Assembly: GCF_018642165.1 (NCBI RefSeq)
Contig: NZ_JAHHZM010000023.1
Span: forward strand, 1 to 50,253
Source: Echinicola shivajiensis
Lineage (GTDB): Bacteria > Bacteroidota > Bacteroidia > Cytophagales > Cyclobacteriaceae
Reading direction: 5' to 3'
Length of the DNA: 50,253 nucleotides
In this document: positions 1-7,712 of the stretch, one piece after another
Layout: each line of letters begins with the position of its first letter
How positions within the stretch are numbered: position 1 is the stretch's first letter
Made by a program: the position numbers and the translations under genes
Notes under the pieces: generated by a model
Databases searched by the model: none
What the model saw: only the letters and a program-made list of their open reading frames with translations
Told to the model about the DNA's origin: nothing

Positions 1-78
1 ACCTCAAGGGAGAATCTTTGAGAAAGGGAATCTTGAAAAATGAATAAAAAATGACCTTCTTTAAATGATCTTTCTTAG

Positions 79-121
79 TGGCACGGTTTGACCGAAATCA
101 CTGGCATGGTCAGACCGAAAT
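79..121. repeat. Tandem 20-bp repeats, possible IS end
   Basis: Two direct copies of a 20-mer occur at 79-98 (TGGCACGGTTTGACCGAAAT) and 102-121 (TGGCATGGTCAGACCGAAAT), three bases apart and differing at three positions. Short repeated binding sites of this kind are typical of the termini of IS21-family elements, so the end of an insertion sequence lying to the left of the window is possible. No transposase is inside the window. The rest of positions 1-404 shows no convincing gene. Confidence 0.35.
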
Positions 122-406
122 AGCCAACCCATAAGCACCCTTATCTACTGTATTTCCTTTAGTATATTTTGCTTTACCCTCTCTAATATCTGAAAAAGTA
201 GGCGCATTTCGGTTTCTAATTTTGCTCATTAACACTAAGAAAACCCAATAGTAAAATGCTCCTAAGTAATCAAATAAGTACATCGGTCTTAAATTTATCT
301 CTGAAAATTGTGGTAAATGCAGATGGTTGACGGTTATCAGCTTGCGATAGAGTGGGAAGTAAAGACTGGGAGGTTATGACTCTGGATCGTCTCCACGACT
401 ATATAA

Positions 407-1105
407 CTAATTCATTAACTGCCTTTCAAAGAAATAAAAGTACTTTATTATGTTTTCATATTTTCCTTGGAATAGGCCATCCTTAATTGAAATTGTAATC
501 TCATTCGGGTATTCTACAAGCAAATTAAATCTTGGTGAACCCAGTGGTCTTGAAGATTTATCTTTTGGATAATCTATGATCTTAATCACCTCTAATAGAT
601 CATTTATTTCATTAATAATTTCATTATCTAATTTATACTCCTTCAAGCCTATTATTTCAGTGTATTTTTTTCCATTATAAATGACCTTTCCGTCAGAGAA
701 AATCTCAACCTCAAAAACTGGACATGTACCGTCACAGGGCTCAATTTCAAAAAACAACTTATTAAACTTTCTCGTCTCTAAGGGGATGTATTTAAAGAAT
801 TGAGAAGTGTCATTATCAATAATTAAGGTGAATTCATTTTCCTTTTCAAGTTTTACAAAGCAGGTATCATAGATGTTTTCAAAATCTTCCTGCATGTTCT
901 TGACAATTAGCATTTCATTATTATAAGTGAACTCAAATAAGCCTGGGGCTTCATAAATAGGATGCATCATTACAGAATCCCTGAATAAAAGAATTTTATC
1001 CTCGTTAAACCAAAAGCCATTTAGTTTTTGAGAAATCTGTTCTTCTCCTCCTCTACTACATGAAAGGATAGTCAAAAAGAAAAATATGTAGAAAAGTTTC
1101 TTCAT
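407..1105 (-). CDS. DUF6438-like lipoprotein
   Basis: A 232-residue protein is read from the ATG at 1105, which opens directly into a lipoprotein signal (MKKLFYIFFFLTILSCSRG, lipobox LSC); the ATG seven codons upstream would add a pointless extension. The second half contains FEIEPCDGTCPVFEVEIF followed by DGKVIYNG, the PCxGxCP and xDGxVxYxG pattern of DUF6438 domains. It is probably anchored to the envelope and its function is unknown. It is the last gene on the minus strand of an accessory island. An alternative is a divergent lipoprotein that shares only this motif. Confidence 0.7.
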   Translation of the reverse strand: MKKLFYIFFFLTILSCSRGGEEQISQKLNGFWFNEDKILLFRDSVMMHPIYEAPGLFEFTYNNEMLIVKNMQEDFENIYDTCFVKLEKENEFTLIIDNDTSQFFKYIPLETRKFNKLFFEIEPCDGTCPVFEVEIFSDGKVIYNGKKYTEIIGLKEYKLDNEIINEINDLLEVIKIIDYPKDKSSRPLGSPRFNLLVEYPNEITISIKDGLFQGKYENIIKYFYFFERQLMN

Positions 1106-1126
1106 TGTTCTTGAAATAGTCCACAA

Positions 1127-1258
1127 CCTTTAGCAGCTACCCGAAGGTGACGATTTAGAAGCATTTCAATGTCAGCCAAGCAGGACTTTTGTAAGCACTG
1201 AACCGCCACTTTTGAGTACGTATTGTTATAAGCTGCTTTTTTGTTCGTCATATTGCAG
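1127..1258 (-). repeat. Cassette-boundary-like imperfect inverted repeat
   Basis: Between the lipoprotein and the next minus-strand gene, the minus strand reads AGCAGCTTATAACAATACG, then TGGCGGTTCAGTGC, and closes with GTAGCTGCT about 95 bases on. The AGCAGCT/AGCTGCT ends are inverted. I associate the TATAACA...TGGCGGTTCAGTG layout with gene-flanking repeats of Bacteroidota that resemble integron attC sites, but I cannot confirm this without a search. Confidence 0.3.
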
Positions 1259-1780
1259 TCAGTCATAAGTCCATTCTGTCAAAGTCAAGGTATTTGAATT
1301 TCTGTCAAGAGATATAATAAGAAAATAATAGGTGTAACACCAGCTTTCTGGTTCTATTAATCTTTCATCGTCTTTATTAAACCAATCTATTGAAAGAATG
1401 TAGAATTCATTGTCATTAAGTTCTTTATAAATTTCATAATACCTGTCTAATAGTAATGAAAATTGATTTCTGTCGTCACCCCATTCAGATTCATTAATAA
1501 AGTCGGAGAGAAATTTTGTTGTTCCTTTTAAATCTGTTTTCTTAAAGTCGGAAATTTTTATTTTCTCAATATCAAATGCTTGTCTTAAATAACCTTTGTC
1601 GGGTTCTTTCTTTATAAAATCTCTTAAGCTATCATACGAGAAATGTTTTGTCCTTAAAAACGTGTCAACAATTTGGTCGCTATCTATTTGTTCTGTAACT
1701 CTAATATTAAATTCAGTCAAGTTAAAACCTTGAAAGCTTTCGTCAATTTCGATATGTCGTTTAGTCTCGAAGATTGTCAT
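1259..1780 (-). CDS. Hypothetical soluble protein
   Basis: A 173-residue acidic protein with no signal peptide and no membrane segment. It begins MTIFETKRHIEIDE and ends in a tryptophan- and tyrosine-rich section (ESWCYTYYFLIISLDRNS) that alternates like beta strands. I do not recognise the family. It stands alone, with repeat-rich DNA on both sides and the same orientation as its neighbours, as expected for an acquired small gene. An effector or immunity role would be a guess. Confidence 0.55.
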   Translation of the reverse strand: MTIFETKRHIEIDESFQGFNLTEFNIRVTEQIDSDQIVDTFLRTKHFSYDSLRDFIKKEPDKGYLRQAFDIEKIKISDFKKTDLKGTTKFLSDFINESEWGDDRNQFSLLLDRYYEIYKELNDNEFYILSIDWFNKDDERLIEPESWCYTYYFLIISLDRNSNTLTLTEWTYD

Positions 1781-2214
1781 TAATCACCCTTCCAAATATA
1801 CTGTGATAAGCCAGATTTTAATTCCTTCTATTTTATCAACCATTAAAACTAACCATCTCCCAATTCCCAACAAATACCCCACAAATGTCATTGCGAGCAA
1901 GAGGCCATTGAGCCTGTCGAAATGTTCTCTTATGTGGCAATCCTGCCTTCGATAGACGAGACTGCTTCAACCTCTAACATTCAATATCACCCCCACTTAG
2001 GGTATTTTTACCCATCCCCAAAAACTAAAAGCCTCGGCTTTGATGAGATCTTTATAGATTATATTATTAGCTACTGGAAATATAAATTCCCAGGATAGGA
2101 AGGTGTAGTCACAGACTTACTTAGTTGTGGCAATCCCATCATTGATAAATGAGACTGCCACACCATTCTAAATTTGACTTGCAGTGAAGGTCCCAGTCAA
2201 TGAAAGCTATAATT
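1781..2214. repeat. Gap with degenerate hairpin module and dispersed repeats
   Basis: No gene is seen. Positions 1983-2110 hold a degenerate copy of the island's 3-prime module: an ACCCC..GGGTATT inverted repeat, an AAAGCCTCGGCTTT hairpin (a terminator for the minus-strand tail-collar gene) and a partial AATTCCCAGGATAG segment. Around 1890-1965 and 2125-2170 are pieces of the TGTCATTGCGAGC...GTGGCAATC dispersed repeat seen again near 36.8 kb. Confidence 0.6.
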
Positions 2215-2727
2215 TTAATCGTTTTGTCCAGTATATATAATATAGTTAACAGCTTGATAGGGCATCATGTTATAATGGGGCGCATTTTCACCTACAACGG
2301 AAGTAACTTTATCGTCATTCCACCATGAGCAGTCAGGGGCTGATATATCATCTCCAGAATCACAACTGTTATTTCCCGATGGACGATATTTATACCCTCC
2401 AATGTTATGCGAATGACTTGGCATTTCTTCCTCTGTCAACCTATGCTGATATTCTCCACCGGTAAAGCCAAGAGGCCAATTGTTTGATGGATCATAGTTC
2501 GGGTTTCTGCTATCAGATTGGGGCCCCATATCGGGTATGCCGGTTCCCAAAAGTGTTCTACCTGCCAAATTGGGCGTAACATCTGAATTTAAAGCAGATA
2601 TTAGTTTTTGATACTTGCTTGGAATAGCAGAACCGTCACACAATAACCAGCCGGGAGGCTTAAGTTTTATGTCTAGTGCAAACGCAACGATGGTCCCCAT
2701 TGGTACCAAATCCATTGGAATATTCAT
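2215..2727 (-). CDS. Phage tail-collar domain protein
   Basis: A 170-residue protein with the tail-collar fold signature. It has PMGTIVAFALD near the start, the GWLLCDGSAI motif at about residues 27-36, then TPNLAGRTLLGTG, the histidine cluster EEEMPSHSHNIGG, and the closing PHYNMMPYQAVNYIIYTG. These are hallmarks of the tail-collar family (also called microcystin-dependent-protein-like), usually trimeric receptor-binding tips of phage tails or contractile machines. No other structural phage gene is near, so this is an orphan. The substrate or receptor is unknown. A small broken reading frame lies 20 bases upstream. Confidence 0.85.
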   Translation of the reverse strand: MNIPMDLVPMGTIVAFALDIKLKPPGWLLCDGSAIPSKYQKLISALNSDVTPNLAGRTLLGTGIPDMGPQSDSRNPNYDPSNNWPLGFTGGEYQHRLTEEEMPSHSHNIGGYKYRPSGNNSCDSGDDISAPDCSWWNDDKVTSVVGENAPHYNMMPYQAVNYIIYTGQND

Positions 2728-2747
2728 AATATTTTTAATCTTATATC

Positions 2748-2885
2748 CTACTCTTGAGGCTTTTCGGTTTCGCCTCCTATTATGATCTGAATAGGAACAG
2801 ACCGTTTTTTTATGTTGGTTCTGGTCTCAACATTTGCATAATCTGTTGTCACTGGATATCAATCGTAATCATATGTCTTTACCAT
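2748..2885 (-). pseudogene. Small ORF interrupted by an in-frame TGA
   Basis: On the minus strand from the ATG at 2885 the frame reads MVKTYDYD, TGA, then 36 more codons including YPVTTDYANVETRTNIKK and ending GGETEKPQE with TAG at 2748. The continuation looks coding, and a single TGG to TGA change would give YDYDWYPV. It ends 20 bases before the tail-collar start, so the two were probably co-transcribed. A GTG start after the TGA (VTTDYANVE) could still make a 34-residue peptide. I do not recognise the family. Confidence 0.5.
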
Positions 2886-3216
2886 TTATAAATTGCCTTT
2901 GCTGAAATAATGATTAGTCTTTAACAGACTTATTCATTATTGCTTGATTGACAAGTCCAGTTTCATAAATTGGCATTATACTAATTTCAAAACTAAAAAA
3001 TTCAGACAAGATAAAAAATACCCCACATAGGGTGTTTTTACCAATCCCCTAAAAGAAAAAAGCCTCGGCTTTGACGAGGTCTTATCGATAAAGTAATTAG
3101 TTACAGGAATTACAAATTCCCAGAATAGTAGGGTGGAGTGGTATACTCCACCCAGTCGGGGGGTTATACAATACCGCCATGATTAAAATTAGCACAATCT
3201 GCCAAATGATCTTTAT
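2886..3216. repeat. 3-prime hairpin module (copy 2) and leader sequence
   Basis: Positions 3016-3038 hold the ATACCCC..GGGTGTT inverted repeat and about 3055-3072 the AAAGCCTCGGCTTT hairpin, which with its T-run on the minus strand can terminate transcripts coming from higher coordinates. Positions 3131-3153 form a perfect hairpin with stem GGGTGGAGT / ACTCCACCC and a five-base loop. The same order of parts recurs at 4365-4540. The rest shows at most a 20-25 codon coding-like scrap around 2930-2985. Confidence 0.65.
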
Positions 3217-3558
3217 TTATTGTAATGCTTTGTTTTTTTTCTTCTTGTCAGATTTCTTTTTTAACCTAGCTTCAATCTTTTCTTCTGGTGAACCTTTAAT
3301 CCAAGTAAAGGAACCATCCCTTTCATAATGAAAACTTGCATATATATGCATATTATCCTTTTTTAAGAATAATCCATAATGGTTTGGATAAGCTTCAACC
3401 TTCTTAAATTCATAACCTCTTTCAATACAATATTTACGTCCTTTTCTTTCAGCACCTTTGTCAGAAAGTAAGGTCATTAGCTTAATAAACCCAAAAAGTA
3501 GGAGAATTAATTCAACAATAGAACCTATGACGATGCCTACAATTTTAATTATTCCCAT
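3217..3558 (-). CDS. Small membrane-anchored protein
   Basis: A 113-residue protein with one N-terminal membrane segment (about residues 5-28, IKIVGIVIGSIVELILLLFG), then a basic domain with CIERGYEFKKVEAYPNHYGLFLKKD and a lysine-rich tail. The family is not recognised. Its ATG overlaps the last codons of a truncated upstream frame (GAATAA stop inside ATGGGAATAATT), which indicates it was once translated with that gene. It is followed by the hairpin module with a terminator. Confidence 0.6.
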   Translation of the reverse strand: MGIIKIVGIVIGSIVELILLLFGFIKLMTLLSDKGAERKGRKYCIERGYEFKKVEAYPNHYGLFLKKDNMHIYASFHYERDGSFTWIKGSPEEKIEARLKKKSDKKKKNKALQ

Positions 3559-3704
3559 TTTTCAAAATCATGAAATTTCAAATCTCTTTTGCGTAACTGA
3601 TTCGTCTCATAATCTTTAATATCCTCCCATGTTTGGTTTATAAATCCGTCATTGTCATACCAAATATCTCGGTAGGATAAGTGCATATGCCATCTGTCAT
3701 TTCG
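3549..3704 (-). pseudogene. 3-prime remnant of a truncated gene
   Basis: The minus strand encodes 51 codons directly after an in-frame TAG: RNDRWHMHLSYRDIWYDN, DGFINQTWEDIKDYE, then TNQLRKRDLKFHDFEKWE and a stop. The residue choice, with many aromatic and charged residues, is typical of real protein. No good start lies upstream, so it looks like the C-terminal end of a gene whose front has been lost. Its stop overlaps the ATG of the next gene by translational-coupling geometry. Family unknown. Confidence 0.6.
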
Positions 3705-3826
3705 CTAAAGAATATTACTTGCCTAGCAACCATTCTTTCAACACTGCATTCATACCTACATGCCTACTCTCAGTAGGTTCGGTCGCTCCGGCCACCCGAA
3801 TGCTTGGTTATTGTAGGTAGCTTTTA
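3705..3826 (-). repeat. Inverted repeat after a membrane-protein gene
   Basis: Reading the minus strand after the stop at 3827: CTACCTACAATAACCAAGCA, then a GC-rich middle, then TGTAGGTATGAATGC. CTACCTACA pairs with TGTAGGT and GCATTC with GAATGC, so the segment folds as one long imperfect hairpin. TGTAGGTAA also stands just before the start of this gene (near 4263-4272) and of the next one upstream (near 5110), so the motif may mark cassette edges. Confidence 0.4.
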
Positions 3827-4252
3827 TTATTCTAATAATCCATTTATTTCATTGCCCAATATTTTTCCACCGTTCAAATATACCGTATTTAATCCTGCCA
3901 ATAATAGAAGTATAACAGGTGTCAGAACAACAATTAGGTAGAGTAGTGCTCTATTCATTTTTACACTTTTATACTTTTCTTCTAACTTAAAGATTCTTTT
4001 ATTTTTAATAAAAATCTGGTAGACAAAGAACAAGATAAGAGCCATGAATCCGAATACAACAATCATAATTGTAGACTTTTCGTATTCTATTGGTTCGCTA
4101 AAAATTTTCTTGTCAATGAAAGTTTTAATAGGCAAAAGAATCGCAAAAGACATAAAGAAGTAAACCACACTGATGTAAAGGGTAATACTGTGCTTTGGTG
4201 AGTCATTCTTTCGTCTATATTCCTCGAAAAGTTTTGCGAAAATTAAATTCAT
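3827..4252 (-). CDS. Membrane protein, three predicted segments
   Basis: A 141-residue protein with hydrophobic stretches at about 25-45, 61-80 and 104-125, separated by charged loops (FIDKKIFSEPIEYEK; KNKRIFKLEEKYKSVKMNR). It has no signal peptidase site and no motif I recognise. It is flanked by TGTAGGTAA before the start and CTACCTACAA after the stop, consistent with a self-contained cassette. Function unknown. Confidence 0.6.
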   Translation of the reverse strand: MNLIFAKLFEEYRRKNDSPKHSITLYISVVYFFMSFAILLPIKTFIDKKIFSEPIEYEKSTIMIVVFGFMALILFFVYQIFIKNKRIFKLEEKYKSVKMNRALLYLIVVLTPVILLLLAGLNTVYLNGGKILGNEINGLLE

Positions 4253-4553
4253 TCAATTCGGTTTTTTTAATTACCTACAACCTAAAGTGTTATAAACGTA
4301 ATCTAGTCAAAAATCTAAACTATTTTCTTAAGACTATCAAGATTGCGGTTAGAACAAAATAGAAACACCAAAACTAACCATCTCCTCATTCCTTTCAAAT
4401 ACCCCACTTGGGGTATTTTACCCATTCCCAAAACAAAAAGCCTCGGCTTTGATGAGGTTTTCTACGATTTAGTTTTTTTACTGGAAAGACAAATTCCCAG
4501 GATAGTAGGGTGGAGTGGCATACTCCACCCAGTCGAAGATTCAAAGGTGCATT
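4253..4553. repeat. 3-prime hairpin module (copy 3) plus shared 5-prime leader
   Basis: The best-preserved copy of the island module. Positions 4397-4418 are a perfect inverted repeat AAATACCCC-acTT-GGGGTATTT, about 4436-4449 the AAAGCCTCGGCTTT terminator hairpin, and 4508-4530 the perfect GGGTGGAGT/ACTCCACCC hairpin. The other half (4263-4365) is a leader shared with the region upstream of the next gene (about 5105-5180): on the minus strand AACCGCAATCTTGAT, CTTAAGAAAATAGTTTA and TGTAGGTAA appear in the same order in both. Confidence 0.7.
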
Positions 4554-5084
4554 TCATATTTCATCAGTAGAAGGATTAATAATTCTGTTCAATTTTGGTT
4601 GAATCCACCAGATGCCAATCGGCCAAAAGATCATTAGAAGAACATACTTTAAGTATTCTCCAAAAGTAGCCTCAGTTCCTTGTTCTACAGTTCGTAATGC
4701 CTTACTAGGATAAAACATAAATTGAAACATGGCATACATTAAGTAAGTAATCCATATGAATTCAAGTAGTCCGTTACTCGAAAATTGTCCATTAAAAACT
4801 GCAACGATTATAATCATTGAGATTATCAGTATGAAAGCGTTCACAATGAATAGTGTCCTTGGTAGTTCCACTCTTATGGGCAGGTGTTCAGTTAATTGAA
4901 GTCCAACTGCAAAATACCAGAAAAAGCAAATAATCAGTCCGAATGAATTCATGGCTAAATTGAAAAGTTCGTTGTTCTCCCAAGTGAAGTTTGACGTTAT
5001 AGAGCCAGTTAGGAGTATTATAAAAACCTGCCAGTGTTTGAGTCTTAGTATGAATTCCATTAGAGTTCTAGATGATTTTGCCAT
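4554..5084 (-). CDS. Membrane protein, about five segments
   Basis: A 176-residue polytopic protein. I chose the third methionine (MAKSSRTLMEF, 5084) because MMLMAK gives three near-adjacent options and the charged MAKSS start is more usual; the longest frame begins at 5093. Hydrophobic segments lie at about 17-33, 42-60, 79-98, 110-126 and 146-162 (FWPIGIWWIQPKLNR closes the last). I do not recognise the family. It has a shared leader before it and the hairpin/terminator module after it. Confidence 0.6.
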   Translation of the reverse strand: MAKSSRTLMEFILRLKHWQVFIILLTGSITSNFTWENNELFNLAMNSFGLIICFFWYFAVGLQLTEHLPIRVELPRTLFIVNAFILIISMIIIVAVFNGQFSSNGLLEFIWITYLMYAMFQFMFYPSKALRTVEQGTEATFGEYLKYVLLMIFWPIGIWWIQPKLNRIINPSTDEI

Positions 5085-5351
5085 TAGCATCAATGACAGC
5101 CAACGTAAAGTATTTTACCTACAATCTAGGCAAAAAAATAAACTATTTTCTTAAGACAATCAAGATTGCGGTTAAAACATCCTTGGACAGCCAGCCCCGG
5201 TTATTTCGGGGAAGTCGGTTAGCCAACTCTTGTATCAATTAGCTCAGCCTCATTCCGTAATCAAGAATTTCAAATTCCAAAGATAGTAGGGTGGAGTGGC
5301 ATTATTCACCCAGTTTGGGTACTAGCGACAACTTGATTTAAGTTTTAGAAA
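5085..5351. repeat. Leader copy and partial hairpin module (copy 4)
   Basis: Positions 5105-5180 repeat the leader seen at 4263-4365 (TTACCTACAA..., AAACTATTTTCTTAAGAC, ATCAAGATTGCGGTTA on the plus strand). Positions 5265-5311 hold the distal half of the module, including AATTCCAAAGATAGTAGG and a GGGTGGAGT/ATTCACCC hairpin with one stem mismatch. The GGGGTATT palindrome and terminator parts are missing from this copy. Confidence 0.55.
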
Positions 5352-5948
5352 TTAAAAAAAGGTCAAAATAATTGCTGTAATAAGAAAAACAAAAAACAAT
5401 AAAATGAAGGCAATTAGAGTGATATAGCCTACAATCATCACAAAATTCTTTTGAAAATAAATTGATATGGATTTTCTTATGCCTCTATCATTTAGAGGTT
5501 TATACAGAATCAAATAAAATTCACTCTTAAAATTGCTTAGAATTATAGAAGATTCTTGATGGTTTTCCGAATAAACCATATTCGTAAATTGATCATATAG
5601 TTCCTGAACTGTATGATTTAAGGCATCATATAAGTTACTATCTAGTGAAGATATAATTTCTAAAAATGATACATTAAGTTCCTTACGTATTTCTTGTAGC
5701 TTAAATATTATTTTATCCTTACTACCTTGTTTATCTACTATCTGATTCCCTGCTAATGCACTATCTAATTCCTCATTAAAAAGTTTATCAAGTTTTATAA
5801 ACACATCATCTAGAAAAGTGATTTTTGGAGTAATAATTACCTGCATATACCAAGACCTCTTATCATCTTGCTTTGAAGACCAATGTTTAAAAAGTCTTTC
5901 AAGAAAAAATAAAAAAATTATAATGTAAGAATGTATTTGTATTTCCAA
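5352..5948 (-). CDS. Membrane protein of the STAS-HATPase operon
   Basis: A 198-residue protein with a short N-terminal hydrophobic segment (about 8-21, YIIIFLFFLERLF) and a strong C-terminal one (about 168-197, MIVGYITLIAFILLFFVFLI). A mostly helical middle of about 140 residues lies between them. It is the last of three tightly packed minus-strand genes, 17 bases after the DUF4325 gene. I do not recognise its family. From its position it could be the membrane output or sensor of the switch formed by its two partners; that is inference. Confidence 0.6.
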   Translation of the reverse strand: MEIQIHSYIIIFLFFLERLFKHWSSKQDDKRSWYMQVIITPKITFLDDVFIKLDKLFNEELDSALAGNQIVDKQGSKDKIIFKLQEIRKELNVSFLEIISSLDSNLYDALNHTVQELYDQFTNMVYSENHQESSIILSNFKSEFYLILYKPLNDRGIRKSISIYFQKNFVMIVGYITLIAFILLFFVFLITAIILTFF

Positions 5949-5965
5949 TTCTTTCTGTTTTTATT

Positions 5966-6349
5966 TTAAAAAATGTCTTTTAACCCATAATTTCTTTTCA
6001 AGGAGTTTCTTGCACTTCTTAATGCTTCATTTATATCATTTAAAATGATTTTTCTTTTTAGGCTATCAATAGAATCATCAAATATAAAATTATATTTCTT
6101 AGAGAACTTTTCATATCCCAAGTCTTTTATACTTGAATATAAAAAGCCAAGAAAAAAAGACGGGCTAATAGAAGTAGTGATTTTAGGAATAACTATATCA
6201 ATTATCAAATTTTCATTCTTGTCTAATTGGTCCAATCTAAATGTTTTTCTACTATCTTCTCCTTGAGGTCTTCCTGAAAACATACTATTATTAGCACCCA
6301 GAACTTCACTCAAATTTATTTCCTTATGTTTACTTTGTGTGCTTTCCAT
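5966..6349 (-). CDS. DUF4325 STAS-like domain protein
   Basis: A 127-residue protein matching the STAS-like DUF4325 pattern: GRPQGEDSRKTF near residue 27, a hydrophobic strand NLIIDIVIPKI, the TSISPSFFLGFLYSSIK helix (the S-SF-GxL motif), and a closing DINEALRSARNSLKR helix. These domains are usually encoded beside HATPase proteins and are thought to act as anti-anti-sigma-like partners. Its start overlaps the end of the upstream HATPase gene by 20 bases, which implies coupled translation. Confidence 0.7.
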   Translation of the reverse strand: MESTQSKHKEINLSEVLGANNSMFSGRPQGEDSRKTFRLDQLDKNENLIIDIVIPKITTSISPSFFLGFLYSSIKDLGYEKFSKKYNFIFDDSIDSLKRKIILNDINEALRSARNSLKRNYGLKDIF

Positions 6350-7712
6350 TATTAATTTTATTTAGTAAATGTTTTTTATTAAGAAAAACTTTTACACTAA
6401 GCATAGTCCCAGGCAATTTTGATTTCAATTGAATCAAATTTGATGGGTCCGGTGGCAATTCTAAATCATTTTCAGAGTTCAAAGATAACTTATAGCTATC
6501 ATTAGTTAACTGTGGTTTATATTTTTTATTGCAAATTAATAAAGTCTTTCCTGTATAAACTTTTAATGAAGGGAATAAGTTTCGGCTTTCATCTTCAAAA
6601 TCTCCAATAGCAAAGAATGAATTTATAAAAGACATTGTACCTGATCCCCTACTTTCCTTTTCAAATTTTAATCGACTAATTCCATCTTGCATTGCATATA
6701 AAGTAAAAAGATCCTCTTTATTGAAATTTGAAAAGCTTTTAATTTTAAGACTTTTGGTAGCATGATTATCAATATAATCAAATATTTCTTTATTTCTATC
6801 CCGAGTTTCCATTAATCCATCATAGATAGAACCTCCAAAATTATAAAAACCCAAATTTAGTTCTCCTATTGGATTCACCTCTGATTTGTTAATCAGAAAA
6901 TTAGCAGTAGCATACCATATTTCAAACGGGCTGTGATCTTCAGCGTTACTTAAGACTTCAGCTATTATTTTATCAAGTTTATTTCTACCTTCAAATGTTA
7001 GTTTTAAATCTATATCATTAAGGCAATTATTTACATATTCAGCAATTTTTGTTGTAATCTTACTCTTTTTGTTATCAACATGTTTAATTTGTCTCTTACT
7101 TCCTCTTAAAAAACCAATTCCTGAACGAGGAATGAGCTCGTTTAATTCTTTGTTTGCTTTGAGTTTCGTTATAAATCCATTTATTAATAAGACTTTATTT
7201 ACTTCAAAATTTTCAGATTCTATGATTTCGACCTCAGGTTCTATTTTCAAATATCTCAATCTAGAATTTATTTTTTTGAATTCTTCCATCATTTCAATTC
7301 TAAATATCTGAAGTAAAAAGAGGGAGCCTAAATCTATTTGTGTACACTTAGAAAAATCAATAATTAATTTTGATCTATGGTAGAATACATTGTAAACACT
7401 AAAAATAAATTTTTTTATAACTAAGATTGATGCTTCATAGTTATTACTTAAAGAAAATGATCCTGAGACTACAACTTTATTAGATAAATCTATGTTATCA
7501 AAAAAGCCTACATCATCCAAATAAGATTTTAATTTAAATTTACTATTTTCATAAATCCTTCTATCGTATTTTAAAATAAAATCAACCTTTTCTTGATAGG
7601 CTCTTCCCTTTGTAAATTCCTTTTTTCCTAAAATTTTTAATCTTCTTTTCTTTACTTCTTTTTTTCTACGTTTTTTTTGTAAAATCCAATCAGATAATCT
7701 TCTTTTCTTCAT
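6330..7712 (-). CDS. STAS-HATPase fusion, GHKL-type ATP-binding protein
   Basis: A 460-residue protein. It opens with a very basic stretch (KKRR and RRKK runs in residues 1-35). A STAS-like segment lies around 80-135 (KLIIDFSKCTQIDLGSLFLL). A GHKL ATPase module follows: N-box E252-x3-N256-x3-H260 (AEVLSNAEDH), a G1-like loop YNFGGSIYDG at 290-299, and G2 RGSGTMSF at 355-362. The usual DxGxG aspartate is replaced by asparagine in the G1 loop, so ATP binding may be altered. It leads an operon with a DUF4325 protein and a membrane protein. I read it as a kinase or switch with a built-in antagonist domain; the role in signalling or phage conflict is inference. Confidence 0.7.
   Translation of the reverse strand: MKKRRLSDWILQKKRRKKEVKKRRLKILGKKEFTKGRAYQEKVDFILKYDRRIYENSKFKLKSYLDDVGFFDNIDLSNKVVVSGSFSLSNNYEASILVIKKFIFSVYNVFYHRSKLIIDFSKCTQIDLGSLFLLQIFRIEMMEEFKKINSRLRYLKIEPEVEIIESENFEVNKVLLINGFITKLKANKELNELIPRSGIGFLRGSKRQIKHVDNKKSKITTKIAEYVNNCLNDIDLKLTFEGRNKLDKIIAEVLSNAEDHSPFEIWYATANFLINKSEVNPIGELNLGFYNFGGSIYDGLMETRDRNKEIFDYIDNHATKSLKIKSFSNFNKEDLFTLYAMQDGISRLKFEKESRGSGTMSFINSFFAIGDFEDESRNLFPSLKVYTGKTLLICNKKYKPQLTNDSYKLSLNSENDLELPPDPSNLIQLKSKLPGTMLSVKVFLNKKHLLNKINNGKHTK

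Noticed and set aside
2215-2727. Prophage
   Set aside because: A tail-collar protein alone, with no capsid, portal, terminase or integrase gene nearby, does not support a prophage.
4343-4570. Plus-strand ORF over the hairpin module
   Set aside because: It spans a terminator, a palindrome and a perfect hairpin shared with other gaps, so it is not a gene.
400-5351. Classic integron
   Set aside because: Cassette-like order is seen but there is no integrase in the window and the 3-prime modules do not show clear R and L core sites of attC.
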